DNA of 64,000 bases from Ceratopteris richardii (lineage: Eukaryota > Streptophyta > Polypodiopsida > Polypodiales > Pteridaceae). Made by a program: the position numbers and the translations under genes. The notes under the pieces were generated by a model. It searched no databases, had not been told where the DNA came from, and worked only from the letters and a program-made list of their open reading frames with translations. Position 1 is the first letter of the stretch, and every line of letters begins with the position of its first letter. Shown in pieces: positions 10,519 through 21,744 of the stretch. The stretch lies in NCBI GenBank assembly GCA_020310875.1, contig CM035407.1, positions 223,516,545 through 223,580,544 of the forward strand, read 5' to 3'.

Positions 10519-12208
10519 TTGATCTTAGTTCCTTTTTCAGTCTCAACTGAAGCAATTCATTTTTGAAAGCAGGAAATACCTCATCTTTTAATTTGATAGG
10601 ATAACAAAATAAAGAGAAGCACCTAATAACCTTGTGGGCATATGACCACACACATCTGTATGAACGATATCTAAAGGCTGAATCGAAGAGTCAATATTTT
10701 GTCTGATGTGCATTCTTAGTTTGCTTTCCATATTGAAAATGCTCACAAAAAATTAAAAATCAAAGAACGATAACACATGTAAGTAGCCAAAATGAGAAAG
10801 ATTTTCCATTCCACTATGAGATATATGGCCCAAACAGTCATGCCAAATACAAGGAATAGGGTAATTGATAATAGCTAAAAATTTTTCTTTTTGTGATACA
10901 AATAAAGGATAAAGTGAGCCATCTTTGCTTCCTTTTGCAATAACCATATTTCTCTTTAATATGCAAAAGGATGAAGCATAGAGAACCACTTTGTAACCAA
11001 GGCCATCAAGTTGACCAACCAACATCAAATTGTTTGATAATTGAGGCCCATGGCATACATTGTGCATAGAAAATTTTAAACCATCAATGAATTGCACAAT
11101 CACATCTTTGATCCCAACAAAATCACATTGGAAAGCATCACCAAGTCTCATGATACCAAGAGAATTTTCTACATAAGTATAGAACAATTCTCTATGTAGT
11201 GTCACATGGAAAGAAGCATCAAAATCTAGAAGCCATGTGTAGGAAAGAGAATCAACCATAAGAGCCTCAGTATGCACAATACTATCAAGTGCCAACACAT
11301 CAACATCATAAAAAATAGCATTGATTTCTTCTATCTTCATAGTCAACTAGATGGTGCAGGTAACTGTTTAACATGACCATCAACTTGTTGTACTTCACCT
11401 TTAGCATTATTTAATGTAGAGTAGTATTTCTTCATATAACCTTTCTTATGAAAATAATGGCACTCAATATGCCTCTTCCTTGATTAACTATTCTTATTCC
11501 GTTGACCACTTTTCCTTGTTCTTGCTCCTACCACATTGATGACTCTTTCCTTGATAAGAATCAAGAATATTATATGCACCTTCACTTTGAGTGTCGACCA
11601 TAGACTTCCTATGGATCTCTTCACTCATGAGTGTTCTAGATATGTCATCGTAGACAAGCTTACCAGTAGGTGCACTATTATTAATAGCTATGCAAAATGT
11701 ATTCCATGATGATGCTAAGGTGCATGGCAATAAGAATGCTTTCATTTCATTATCCATTTCCATTTTGTGAGCGTGTAACTAAGAAAATATAGCATCATGG
11801 TCATTTAGATGAGCAACAACAATATTTGTGTCCCTCATGCAAAGGTTATATAGCTTTCTTATCAAATACACTTTCCTTGATGTTTTTTCTTTTTCATTTG
11901 AGTAAACCCAATCCTCTAAAGTAAACATTATCTGCTAGGTGTAGTTGAATGGTAGACCTAGCCATTTCATCCAACTCATCCCAATCATCATCATCATGTC
12001 AGCAGACTTCTTTGAGAGTCCATTTACTAGCTTCCACTACCTCCTTTGAATTAGCACATCTTTAATCTAATTCTTACATAGAGAAAAGTTTGTGCCATCA
12101 AATTTTTGGATCTAAAAAATGTTCTCTGCCCTATAAGTTATAGCTCCTCTTGGGAACATTTGCAATATACATCAATCCACCAGATATGCCTAAGATATTT
12201 GATGCCAT
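10519..12208 (-). pseudogene. Copia-2 first gag-protease-integrase copy
   Basis: The gag start is at 12208 (MASNILGISGGLMYI). Gag continues through NIVVAHLNDHDAIFSQLHAHK and MEMDNEMKAFLLPCTLASSW to a basic tail near 11500. The protease, 11346-10753, contains TWLLDFDASFHVTLHRE (DFD in place of DSG), MRLGDAFQCDFVGIKDV, NVCHGPQLSNNLMLVGQLDG and the pre-integrase CIWHDCLGHISHSGMENLSH. Integrase starts (YPIKLKDEVFPAFKNELLQL, 10651-10540) and breaks off at 10518. Copia-6 at 43300-45271 is a close relative and shows the unbroken order. Confidence 0.87.
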
Positions 12209-13535
12209 GATGATAGAGAATTGACTAGAATAGTAATGGATCTAGAAGAGTCCAAACACAAATGTGGCTCAAGAAAATGATCAAGTGTCAAAGTTTGGAA
12301 GAATTTCGATAGGTTCTCCCCACAAAAATGTATCAATGAACAATGATGAACAACCAAAGAGATTATGCAAGGATGTATGTTCTCACACCAATAAGTGGAT
12401 CAAGGAGTAAATTCAACCATTGTATAGTTGAAAATCTAAAATCTAGGAAAAATTTGATAGTCTTCTCTACAAAATGAGCATATGATCAATGTAGAAGACT
12501 CATAAAAGTGTGAGTACTGACATGTAAACCTGCATAGTGAACCATTGACTCTGCTTCATATTAGCACTTAACCGAAAGAAGCCAGCTAGGCTTATCGAGC
12601 ACCTGTGACAAGGCTAGGTAAGTCTTCCACCTTCATCACCGAAAAGATCTTGACATGTGGGTGTCTCATAGTAAAGAAAACCTCACCATGACCCTCTTTA
12701 TCAATGTCAAAGGCTTTATGCAAAAACGTAATCACTATATCAATGACCACATGGAGGTACATAAGTGACATCCACAAAAACATACATACTGTGTATGCGC
12801 TCAATATATGCAATAAATTATCACTGAAAAACTAAATTTATGGCCCAAACACTAGCCAACAACACCTACTAGGGTTTTTCAACTTTGTTCTTTAGACCCA
12901 AAGCAATATGCATAAACTTACGATAGTTGCTCCCACACAACTGAAAGCCTTCCAAGAAACATGTAAGAAGACTCAAGAGCTGAAAACTTAGTAAGGAAGA
13001 TAAAGTTACATTTCCAAGGAGACACAATCTCAAGTTGCTTTAGCTCCAAAACTACTCATTGGACCAATCTTTCCACCTGTGTAGTCAAAACTATCCCAAA
13101 ACTACAAAATTGGCTTCTAATTTTTCCCTAATTTTGTACCCAAATAAAGTCTCAAAAAATCAATGGAGAGAGCCCAAGAAGACACTTTGAAGGTTCCAAA
13201 ATAATGGTAACCTTAATTATCTTCACTCCCACAATCACCAAGAAACTAGGGCTTAGTGGTTGGAAAACCTACTATTAAGCAGTCCTTGGGGGAAACACTA
13301 CTAGAATGGATGACCTCTCAAGAACAACTAATAATTTGTCTTCCTTAAAAGTTGAAGTCCTTCCTTGCATGTAGCCAATGATGCCAACCATGACGTTGGT
13401 GACTCGGATGACAAGATATGCCAAGGTAAGGCATTGGTTGCCATCTTAGATGTAAGTCTTGGAGAAAGTCACGGGGTGGGTAAGTGGGTGCTCGCTTTGC
13501 TCGCGCAATAGCAAAAAACTTTTTACTTAGAATGT
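12209..13535 (-). other. Copia-2 leader
   Basis: This is the 1.3-kb region between the primer-binding site and gag. It holds no canonical retrotransposon domain. It is homologous to 45272-46060 in Copia-6 and, on the opposite strand, to 16487-16935. It contains the short ORF at 12592-12813. Confidence 0.65.
12592..12813 (-). CDS. Short leader ORF, 73 codons, function unknown
   Basis: The ORF begins MHILSAYTVCMFLWMSLMYL and contains DIDKEGHGEVFFTMRHP and SVMKVEDLPSLV. A homologous ORF of 71 codons lies at the same place in Copia-6 (45681-45896), with most differences conservative. The middle part also recurs at 43200-43310 and on the + strand at 16487-16550. The N-terminal half is hydrophobic and could span a membrane. 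I recognise no family. It may be a host fragment captured in the leader, or simply non-coding leader sequence that happens to be open in two related copies. Confidence 0.35.
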   Translation of the reverse strand: MHILSAYTVCMFLWMSLMYLHVVIDIVITFLHKAFDIDKEGHGEVFFTMRHPHVKIFSVMKVEDLPSLVTGAR

Positions 13536-13548
13536 GGCTTTGATACTA
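13536..13548 (-). promoter_or_regulatory. Diverged Met-type primer-binding site of Copia-2
   Basis: The - strand reads TAGTATCAAAGCC, two changes from the common TGGTATCAGAGCC. It lies one base from the inner end of the right LTR, which starts at 13550 with TG. Confidence 0.6.
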
Positions 13549-13549
13549 G

Positions 13550-13843
13550 TGAAGTGGCGTGATGGCAATGCACAGGGTGGATTCTCCTTTGCAAGAGCTC
13601 CACAATTATGCCCTTATTATAGAAAACCAAGCTTTGGACAACTAGCACAATGCTCTGTGCAAACATATAGAATATGTAGACCTACATAGTACATAGAGAG
13701 CAAAAAATCCGATTTCCTAGGTTTTACAAATGGATTCAAACCTTGAGTCTGTGGATGACTAGACCACTATATGTTTTATTTAATAATACAAAATTGTTTG
13801 ACGTCCATTTGGGCATTCATATGGACACTAATGATAGTAGACA
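13550..13843 (-). repeat. Copia-2 5' LTR
   Basis: Homologous to 4205-4491. It runs from TGAAGTGGCG next to the primer-binding site to GATAGTAGACA at the boundary with Copia-1 integrase, so the ends are TG and CA as expected. Confidence 0.75.
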
Positions 13844-15190
13844 TCTCCTTGAGAAAAGATACCCTTAAACTTAAGTCCACCTTGATATTTTTGGATCAAT
13901 GTACACTATCCTTGTGTGGATCAATTTAGATTTTTCTCCCCATATATTATTTCTCTCAATTCATATGGGTTTATTTTGTGAATAGAAAATTGTATACTTC
14001 TGATAAGTTCCAAGAATGGAAACTTTGTGGGCAATAAAACATCCACCTCTTTGATGTCCATTAGATCGAATGGAGGTGGTGAGTTAATCAATCACATCTT
14101 TATTAATTTTTTAATGAAAAAAGGTGTTGTACTTCAAATTACTCATGCCCATATTCCTTGTCAAAATAGAGTCATTAAACAAAAAATCCCAAGTGTCATG
14201 AAGATGGCGTGTACCATGCTCCATCACAAATATCTTCCTTATAAAAGCCTTGGGCTAAAGACCATTCAACATAAGTTGAATAAGAGTTACACTAGCATCC
14301 TATATAATGGCTCTATTTGAGGCCTATTATCATAGGACGCCCTTTTTTTGGTTTTTCTTTTACGTTTTTGAGAGTGATGCCTTTATGCATATTCCAAGAG
14401 AATATTGAAACAATCTTGCTTCTAAGTCAACAAACCACATACTCATTAGATATAATGGTTTATCACCAATATGATCTTGATAATTGATTGATTACTATCT
14501 CAAAAGGTGTAATGTATGATGAAAAGTCCAAGTATTCATCTTACTTTGAGACTCACAATTCCCCCATTTACTTTTCAAAGGGGAATCAACTTATTCAGAT
14601 GCCCAATTTTGAGGCTACTACTTCAATGATCATGACATCTCTAAGAAGAGAAAGAGAAAGGTCACTCATATTTAGTTAAATTCTATTTCATGCATCATAT
14701 TTAGGAGATACCTAGCCCATCCACCTTGAAAAAAGCACAACAACACATTGAATGGATAGAAGCTAGGAAATCCAAAATCCAAAACATTCAAGACAACAAA
14801 AGTTGGACTCTTATGCCTAGGCCAACCAACCATTAGTTTATTGGGTTGAAGTAGGTATACAAGGTCAAGTACAAATCAAGTGGAACCTTAGATAAGTATA
14901 CAACTCACTTGGTAGCAAAAGATTAGAAGAAAAAGCATGGCATCAACTAATAAGAATACTTTGATCCTATAGCTTGTTTCACCATTATTTTCATCATGCT
15001 AGCACTTAACGCTCATTTTCATTGGCCCGTATATTAGTTAGGTGCAAAGAGTGCTTTCCCCAGAAACCTTGAGCTTAAAGTCCAGATTTAGCAAGCATTG
15101 GATGAGATGAATCCCTTGCGTGATATCTATGTTCCTAGTTAGGATGGGGACACTATTCCGCTCCATAGACTTTAGGTTATTGTTTGATCA
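13844..15190 (+). pseudogene. Copia-1: integrase and RT remnants (3' part)
   Basis: Continues the reading broken at 4204. Integrase begins with a VHLDIFGSMYT-like segment (about 13890; normal VHTDVCGPM), FIWVYFVNRK, then 14027-14310 with SIRSNGGGELINHIF, CQNRVIKQKIPSVMKMA and TMLHHKYLP. Next come SKYSSYFETHNSP and, at about 14740-15130, RT: HIEWIEARKSKIQN, KSWTLMPRPTN, VYKVKYKSSGTLDKY and HFHWPVY, ending ALDEMNPLRDIYVPS. Stops and shifts are numerous. The 14920-15060 stretch recurs at 46070-46230 in Copia-7. The element stops at about 15190, before RNase H. Confidence 0.8.
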
Positions 15191-15332
15191 AATATTTCCA
15201 TAGAAAATATTTATGTGAATGACCCTGCTTGTATATTAATAACAAGAATAATGAGGATGATTCTCACTTGTATAGAAACCTTTATAGATACTCATTTCAG
15301 GACCTTGAATTAGATAGGGTTTAATTCACCCA

Positions 15333-15692
15333 TTGATGCTCTTCTTTTTTTATCTAAGTGAAACACCTGACAAGATATGCCTCATGGCTTATTACAGTAG
15401 AACAATATTTTTGGCCAGCCATTACTTACAAATTTTTGAAGATGCTTTTGATTATGGGTTTTTTGAAAGGGAGTCAAAAATTTTTGGTACACTCTCAGTG
15501 ATTACAAATTCAAGACTTATAACATATGAAGCAACTTACACTAAATACATAAAGAAGGATGTCATTGATAGACTAGAAGCAACAGTACAGTGGAGAAAAG
15601 CCTTGTTCGAGATGGTCAACACTTTAAATGTGAGTGAAAGAAAGAGTCATGACCTTCTCGCTCAAGTGTATCAAAGAAAGAAGAAGCACTAA
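15333..15692 (+). CDS. Unrecognised 119-codon ORF upstream of a polypurine tract
   Basis: The reading includes MAYYSRTIFLASHYLQIFED, IFGTLSVITNSRLITYEATY, KKDVIDRLEATVQWRKALF and a lysine-rich end, VYQRKKKH. It is helical-looking and charged. I do not recognise the family. The ORF may start earlier, since sense-like sequence extends back to about 15290. It is followed, 60 bp later, by a polypurine tract and an LTR on the same strand. It could therefore be the 3'-terminal ORF of a retrotransposon (an env-like or accessory ORF) or the tail of a different repeat truncated there. No promoter is visible. Confidence 0.4.
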   Translation: MMLFFFYLSETPDKICLMAYYSRTIFLASHYLQIFEDAFDYGFFERESKIFGTLSVITNSRLITYEATYTKYIKKDVIDRLEATVQWRKALFEMVNTLNVSERKSHDLLAQVYQRKKKH

Positions 15693-15763
15693 AGAATGTG
15701 CAGTCTACTGAATCCGAATCAAATTTTTGTCAAAGATGCCAAAAAGTCCAAGAGGGGAAGAAA

Positions 15764-16485
15764 TGTTAGAATATGTTTTTTTAAGTCAAAAGGATTTTGT
15801 AAAATAGAAAATTTTTGTACATATGTTTATCAAAATGATGTAAAAATAAGGAAGAGCCTTCCTCATGATCCATTAGATGCTATGTATCTTTTAGAAATTT
15901 TCTGGAGCTCTCAAACTTAATTATTTTTAGATTAGAGGTTGAAAGGACCTAATTTCAAGTGTGAAGATGGACACTTGAAAAAGTATAAAGGTTAAAATTT
16001 TGTATTTGGAGGGGGGTTGATCATTTATACTTGTTGAATGAGAATTTGAGAGTTCTTAGCAGAAAATCATGTTTTCTCCCTTTTCTTTAGTTTTCATGGC
16101 TGAATGTGAATGTTTTCCTTGTGTTTCTCATGGATTTTGTTGGTGAGACGTGTATTACTGAGTCACTATTGTCACGATTGTCTCATCATGGTGATACATG
16201 TAATGAAATTCAATTATGAGTCATATTTGGAATCTATATGAAAAATAGCAGGCTTTAAGCACAAGAATCATAAAAAATACTTATTCCTACCTCAAGATAT
16301 CTTAAACCCTACTTTCAACTTCTTCAAGAAAATCTCAGATAATATGGTATTTTCTTGCAATTTCTTGGATCCCATTGGTACTAGAAGGGGATGTGATCTT
16401 AGTATACTTCCCGGATTGACATATTAAAGGTGTTTTTTATGCTAATCCTTTATACTATGATGACAAATCCAAAGAATAACAAACA
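15764..16485 (+). repeat. LTR of the Gypsy-2 family, + orientation, with upstream polypurine tract
   Basis: Starts TGTTAGAATATG directly after AGAGGGGAAGAAA (15751-15763), a polypurine tract, so it sits as a 3' LTR. It ends AATAACAAACA at 16485. It is homologous, in inverted orientation, to 42340-43160, with matches in the termini, the ATTAGGTCCTTTCAAC region and GAAACACAAGGAAAC. That copy is about 100 bp longer and is followed by a gypsy-type primer-binding site, so the family is gypsy by that criterion. Confidence 0.75.
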
Positions 16486-16486
16486 A

Positions 16487-16935
16487 TCTTGGTGAGGTTT
16501 TCTTTACTAGGAGACACCCAGATGTTAGGCTCTCTTTGATGATGTAGGTGGAAGACTTACCGAGCCTCACCATAGGAGATGTATGCTAGTTGTTGATACA
16601 TGTTTGATAAGACTAGTTGGCTTCTTTCAATTAACTGATTATATGTAGTGGAGTTAGTGATTCACCATGAAGCTTTGCATGTAAGTACTTGCAATTTTAT
16701 GCGATTTTGACACTCGTCATATACTCATTTTCCGAATAGGAATTTGGATTTTTTTTGAGATTTTTGGTTTTTTCAACTATACAATGGTCAATTTACTCCG
16801 TGATACACTTATTGATGTGAGCACATTTATACTCACATAATATTTTTGGTTGGTCATTACAAATGATTAATCTATTTTTCTAGGGAGACTATGTTGAACT
16901 TTTTCGAAAATTTGAAAGTTGCAAACTTGTCAGAA
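16487..16935 (+). other. Fragment of the Copia-2/6 leader, + orientation
   Basis: Matches the reverse complement of about 12680-12230 and 45780-45320: GGTGAGGTTTTCTTTACTA, GGTGGAAGACTTACC and the AACTATACAATGG region. It joins the preceding LTR with no gap and ends at the H+-ATPase pseudogene. It is non-coding here. Confidence 0.7.
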
Positions 16936-17974
16936 AAGAATGTTGTTCTTTGAAGTGCCCAAAAGCAGACGACCGTCATCAGTGCCAGATAAGATCCACG
17001 AACGATGCCAGTTGCAAAGATCTCCCTCAGCTTCTAACTGTCAGACAAGGGATTCGGTTTGACTCTATCCTTTGGTCATTATAGTACCGTCATTCTGAAT
17101 AGCGATGATGAGCACCATGAAGGACGAGAAATCAAACTTCCATATAAGAGCCAAGAGAAGAAAGCCCAGGACTATACGTATAGTAATGGAGATTGCATAG
17201 ATCGTGTAGTTCTTCATCTGCTAGAAAATGGCCCTGCTCGTCAGAACATCACTGATAATAACACGCAAGCCCGGCTCGGTTAGGACAATGTCTGATGCAC
17301 TGCTTGCCACATCGGTTACATCAACAACAACGATGCATATGTCCGCCTTCTTTAGGGCAGGTGCATCATTGACACCATCGCCTGTCATTCCACATATGTG
17401 CTGCTTAGCTTGTAGCTGTTGGGCTATTTCGTGCTTGTGCTCTGGGAAAACTCCTGCGAAGCCATCTGCGTTCTCAATGAGCTCATCCACTGAAAGCAAT
17501 GCAATCATCTCATCCTTGTTGTGTATCCCTAGTAAGGACGATGATTGGTACATATTTGAACCCATTGCCAATCGTCTGCCAGTCTCCTTGGCGATTGCAA
17601 GTTGATCACCCGTGATCATCTTGACACTCACTCTCAAGTTCAAAGCTCGCCGAATTGTTTCAACGCTATCATTTTGAGAGGGGTCAAAGAGGGGCATTAA
17701 GCCATAGAAATGCCAAGGTCCACCCTCACTTTCTTTGCTTTTTTTAGGTACCTCCTACACAACCACTTTCAATGAATGCAATCCAGGTTTAGCAAACTTG
17801 TCGATGATTGCATGTACACGTGCCTCAATCTCATGTTTGTTGTTGTGGCCATGGTAACAAAAAGGACAGTAGGCATAGCAATTGGGATTCCACCAATAAG
17901 GAGCACCAAGAGGTTGTTGATCCCTTCCATGTATGCTCTATGCTCTATAGCATACATGACTGTGATCTCTACAA
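16936..17974 (-). pseudogene. Plasma-membrane H+-ATPase (P3A P-type ATPase) pseudogene
   Basis: Intact family members are proton pumps of about 950 residues that energise the plant plasma membrane. On the - strand I read, in order: the transmembrane 4 region ([33 protein letters not shown], 17970-17860); then [18 protein letters not shown]; then [72 protein letters not shown] and [20 protein letters not shown] (17697-17221); then [19 protein letters not shown] and [20 protein letters not shown], down to about 16930. The block between transmembrane 4 and the hinge, including the phosphorylated DKTGTLT site, is deleted. Stops and shifts also interrupt it, and no introns are visible. Its N-terminal side is cut by the Copia-3 LTR. 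It is not functional. Confidence 0.93.
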
Positions 17975-19128
<1,154 letters not shown>

Positions 19129-19129
19129 G

Positions 19130-19144
19130 TGGTATGAGAGCAGG
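19130..19144 (+). promoter_or_regulatory. Primer-binding site of Copia-3 (Met-type)
   Basis: TGGTATGAGAGCAGG, one base after the LTR. It differs by one base from the common initiator-Met site TGGTATCAGAGCAGG. Confidence 0.88.
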
Positions 19145-19350
19145 ATTTATCAGATTGAGGAAAAGAAGTCCCCGACTATTGCATATATACAAATTTCACA
19201 CCTTGAAGGTTCAAAAGGATAAAGTGTGGAAGAAAGACTGAAGGAAGACACATAAAGGTTATCAAAAGGATCAGAAGGAGCAACATTCGAAGCTAAGGTA
19301 CATTCATTCCTTATAAGGATTAAAGATTTGATAATACAGGTGAAGAAAAG

Positions 19351-20376
19351 ATGGGAGATAGTCTCCAAATTTAGAAGTTGGATAGAGAGAACTATCCAGC
19401 TTGGTCTATGAGAATGGAAGCTCATCTTATGAGCAAAGATCTGATGGGATACATCATAGGAGAGGAAGAAAAGCCAGAGTTCAAAGATCCTAGTGTTCCA
19501 ACTAGGGAGGAGCTTGCAGATATAAAAATTTAGATGAAGAAGGATGCTCAAGCAAGGAGCATAATCTACATGGCAGAAAATGATTATTTGCTTCCTCATA
19601 TCAGAGGACTTGAAAGTGCAAGTGGCATTTGGAATGCTTTGGAAGATCATTTTCAGAATACAACCAAATCAAGAAAAGCTTCATTATGGGCAGAGTTTAC
19701 TACATTTACGAAGAAGGCTTCACAATCAATATCTGATTATGTGACAAAGATGAAAGACATTGCTGACTCTTTAGGTGCAGTTGATGAAGATATAGAAGAA
19801 GATAAGTTGGTAAGACAAATTCTCACAGGGCTAAGAGGAGATGAGAAGTGGAAGCCTTTTATTTTATCTACAGAACTTTCATTAGATCATTTCACTCCTG
19901 ATTTGAATCAATTGTTAGGACATATGCTAACTTTTGAGAATGATATCAAAGGAGATGCTGATAAGAGTATAGGTCATGCAATGTATTCTAAAGACAAGAA
20001 GAAAGCTAGCAAAGGAAAGCAACAATCAGTTGAAGATGAAGGTGCTCCAAGTCAAGCAAGCTTCCTAAAAGGAAGATGAAGTGGCAGAAGTAGAGGAAGA
20101 GGTAGAAATAACAAAGATAATGTCAGAGCTTGTTGGATACGTGGTAAGACTAATCATCTATCTCATGATTGTTGGCATAATAATCAAAGCAATGGTAATT
20201 TTAATCAGAAATTTAATCAAAGAGGAAGAGGTGGCAGATATCAAAGAGGAAACTTCAAAGGTAGAGGTGGTAGGAATTCTTTTGGAAGAAGTGGAGGAAG
20301 AAACTTTCAAAATCAATCCTACAATAACACCTATTACAATTATGCATCAGATCAAAAAGAAGATTCAACTCTTATT
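19351..20376 (+). pseudogene. Copia-3 gag
   Basis: The capsid/nucleocapsid-like protein starts at ATG 19351 (MGDSLQI). In-frame stops occur soon after the start, before MKKDAQARSI (19534) and after KGR (20079). The UBN2-type gag core is clear: LDRENYPAWSMRMEAHL, IRGLESASGIWNALEDHF, FTTFTKKASQSISDYVTKMK, LVRQILTGLRGDEKW. A glycine/arginine/asparagine-rich nucleocapsid tail follows. The single zinc knuckle reads CWIRGKTNHLSHDC: the second Cys of CX2C has become Arg. Gag is in the same frame as protease and integrase, so the original was one polyprotein. Confidence 0.9.
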
Positions 20377-21744
20377 ATGAATGCAACATGTGAAGCCTCA
20401 CATGAAGACATGAGAGTATTTTATATTGACTCAGGATGTAGCAATCATCTGAGTGGAAACATGGCTTTGATGACTGATCTAGATGATAAGGAAATCAATC
20501 ACACAGTTCAAACATGTGACAATACAAAGCACAAAGTAAAGTCAATTGGTTCAGTTAAAGCCAAAGATGGAAGTACTCTTTTGAGTAAGGTTTTGTATGT
20601 TCCTACAATTCCAAAGAACTTGATCAATGTAGGACAAATTGTGGAAAAAGGATATGAGGTAAGGTTCACTAATGATGGAGTTTATGTTGAAGACCCTAGT
20701 CAAGGGTATAAACAAATTGTTACAGGGAAGAAGGAAGGAAGGCTCTTCACATTAAAGATACAAGGTAATATTGGACATGCTATGTTTACATATGGAGAAC
20801 AAAAGGTGTCTGAATTAGATCTTTGGAATAAAAGACTTGGACACTTTAATGAAAGATGTATCAAAGAAATGGTTAACAATGGTTCAGTGCTTGGATTGCC
20901 TAATGTTGCAGGTCAACACATGACATACAGATGTGAAGCATGTCAGTTAGGTAAGGCTCATAAGCAATCATATAATAAGCATGGTTTTATGTATTCAAAA
21001 AGACTTGAATTGGTACATACAGATGTATGGGGTCCTTCAAAGGACTCCAGTATAAATGGTTCAAGATATTACGTCATATATGTTGATGATGCTACCAGGT
21101 GGATCACAATCTATGTGATCAAAGACAAGTCAGAAGTGTTTAATACATTTAAACACTATCATGCATATGCAGAAAGAATTACATGTCAGAAATTGAAGAG
21201 GTTAAGGTGAGATGGAGGGGGAGGGTATTTCTCTAATGAGTTCAGTGATTATTTGTGGAATGCAGGTATAAAGAGAGAGGTTACTTTCAGTTACTCTCCT
21301 CAACAAAATGGGGTAGCTGAGAGAAGAAATAGAACTCTTGTTGAGTTTGCAAGATCCATGATGAAGGAGAAAAATTGCCCAAATTACTTGTGGGCTGAGG
21401 CTGTAAACACAGCTACTTATTTGGTCAATAGGTTACCATGTAAAGCTTTGTAGGGTATGACACCATATGAAGCTTGGTGGGATAAGAGACCTACCTTGGA
21501 TCATTGTAAAATATTTGGATGTTTGGCATATGCATATGTGCCATCTCAATTGAGACATAAGTTGGAACCTAAAGTAGAGAAGTATATATTCATTGGCTAT
21601 GATGACAAACAAATGGGTTATAGGTTGTGGAGTCCATCCACAAAGCAATTACTTGTGTCTAAGGATGTTACGTTTGATGAGCAAGGTAATTGGTATGCAG
21701 GTACACTTAATGTTCATGTAGATGTTGAAGGTTCAGATATTTGA
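20377..21744 (+). pseudogene. Copia-3 protease and integrase
   Basis: The protease active site is intact (VFYIDSGCSNHLSG, about 20420). KVLYVPTIPKNLINVGQ and a pre-integrase zinc region follow (LWNKRLGHFNE ... YRCEACQLGKAH; His and Cys ligands present). In the integrase core the first Asp is in LELVHTDVWGPS. Near 21208 the second region reads stop-DGGGGYFSNEF, so the Ser codon is now TGA and the Glu of GGGEY is Gly, while the Asp remains. The third acidic residue is in PQQNGVAERRN. YEAWWDKRPTLDH, IFGCLAYAYVP and KYIFIGYD follow. A further stop lies at 21451. A frameshift near 21740 moves the reading into the RT frame. Confidence 0.92.

Larger units (their letters stand above)
7438..13843 (-). 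mobile_element. Copia-2: rearranged Ty1/copia element
   Basis: This is a - strand element bounded by related LTRs at 7438-7726 and 13550-13843, with a diverged Met-type primer-binding site inside the right LTR. From right to left it holds a 1.3-kb leader, gag, protease, pre-integrase and the start of integrase, then a second partial gag and protease, then integrase, a truncated RT and RNase H. The order shows an internal partial duplication plus deletions. Three junctions lie at the same short integrase sequence, GAATGTAAAGC. The flanks TTATG and TCTCC do not form a target-site duplication, so the outer LTRs may come from different copies. Confidence 0.75.

Noticed and set aside
7438..13843. 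Simple intact copia insertion with the three LTR copies as ordinary ends
   Set aside because: No target-site duplication joins any pair of the LTRs, and the internal order contains a duplicated gag-protease and missing RT, so only a rearranged composite is supported.
17228..17605. + strand ORF of 125 codons over the ATPase region
   Set aside because: It is the antisense of the H+-ATPase pseudogene, whose - strand translation matches the family.
20081..20380. + strand ORF rich in Glu and Ile next to Copia-3 gag
   Set aside because: It is an off-frame shadow of the glycine/arginine-rich nucleocapsid region of gag.
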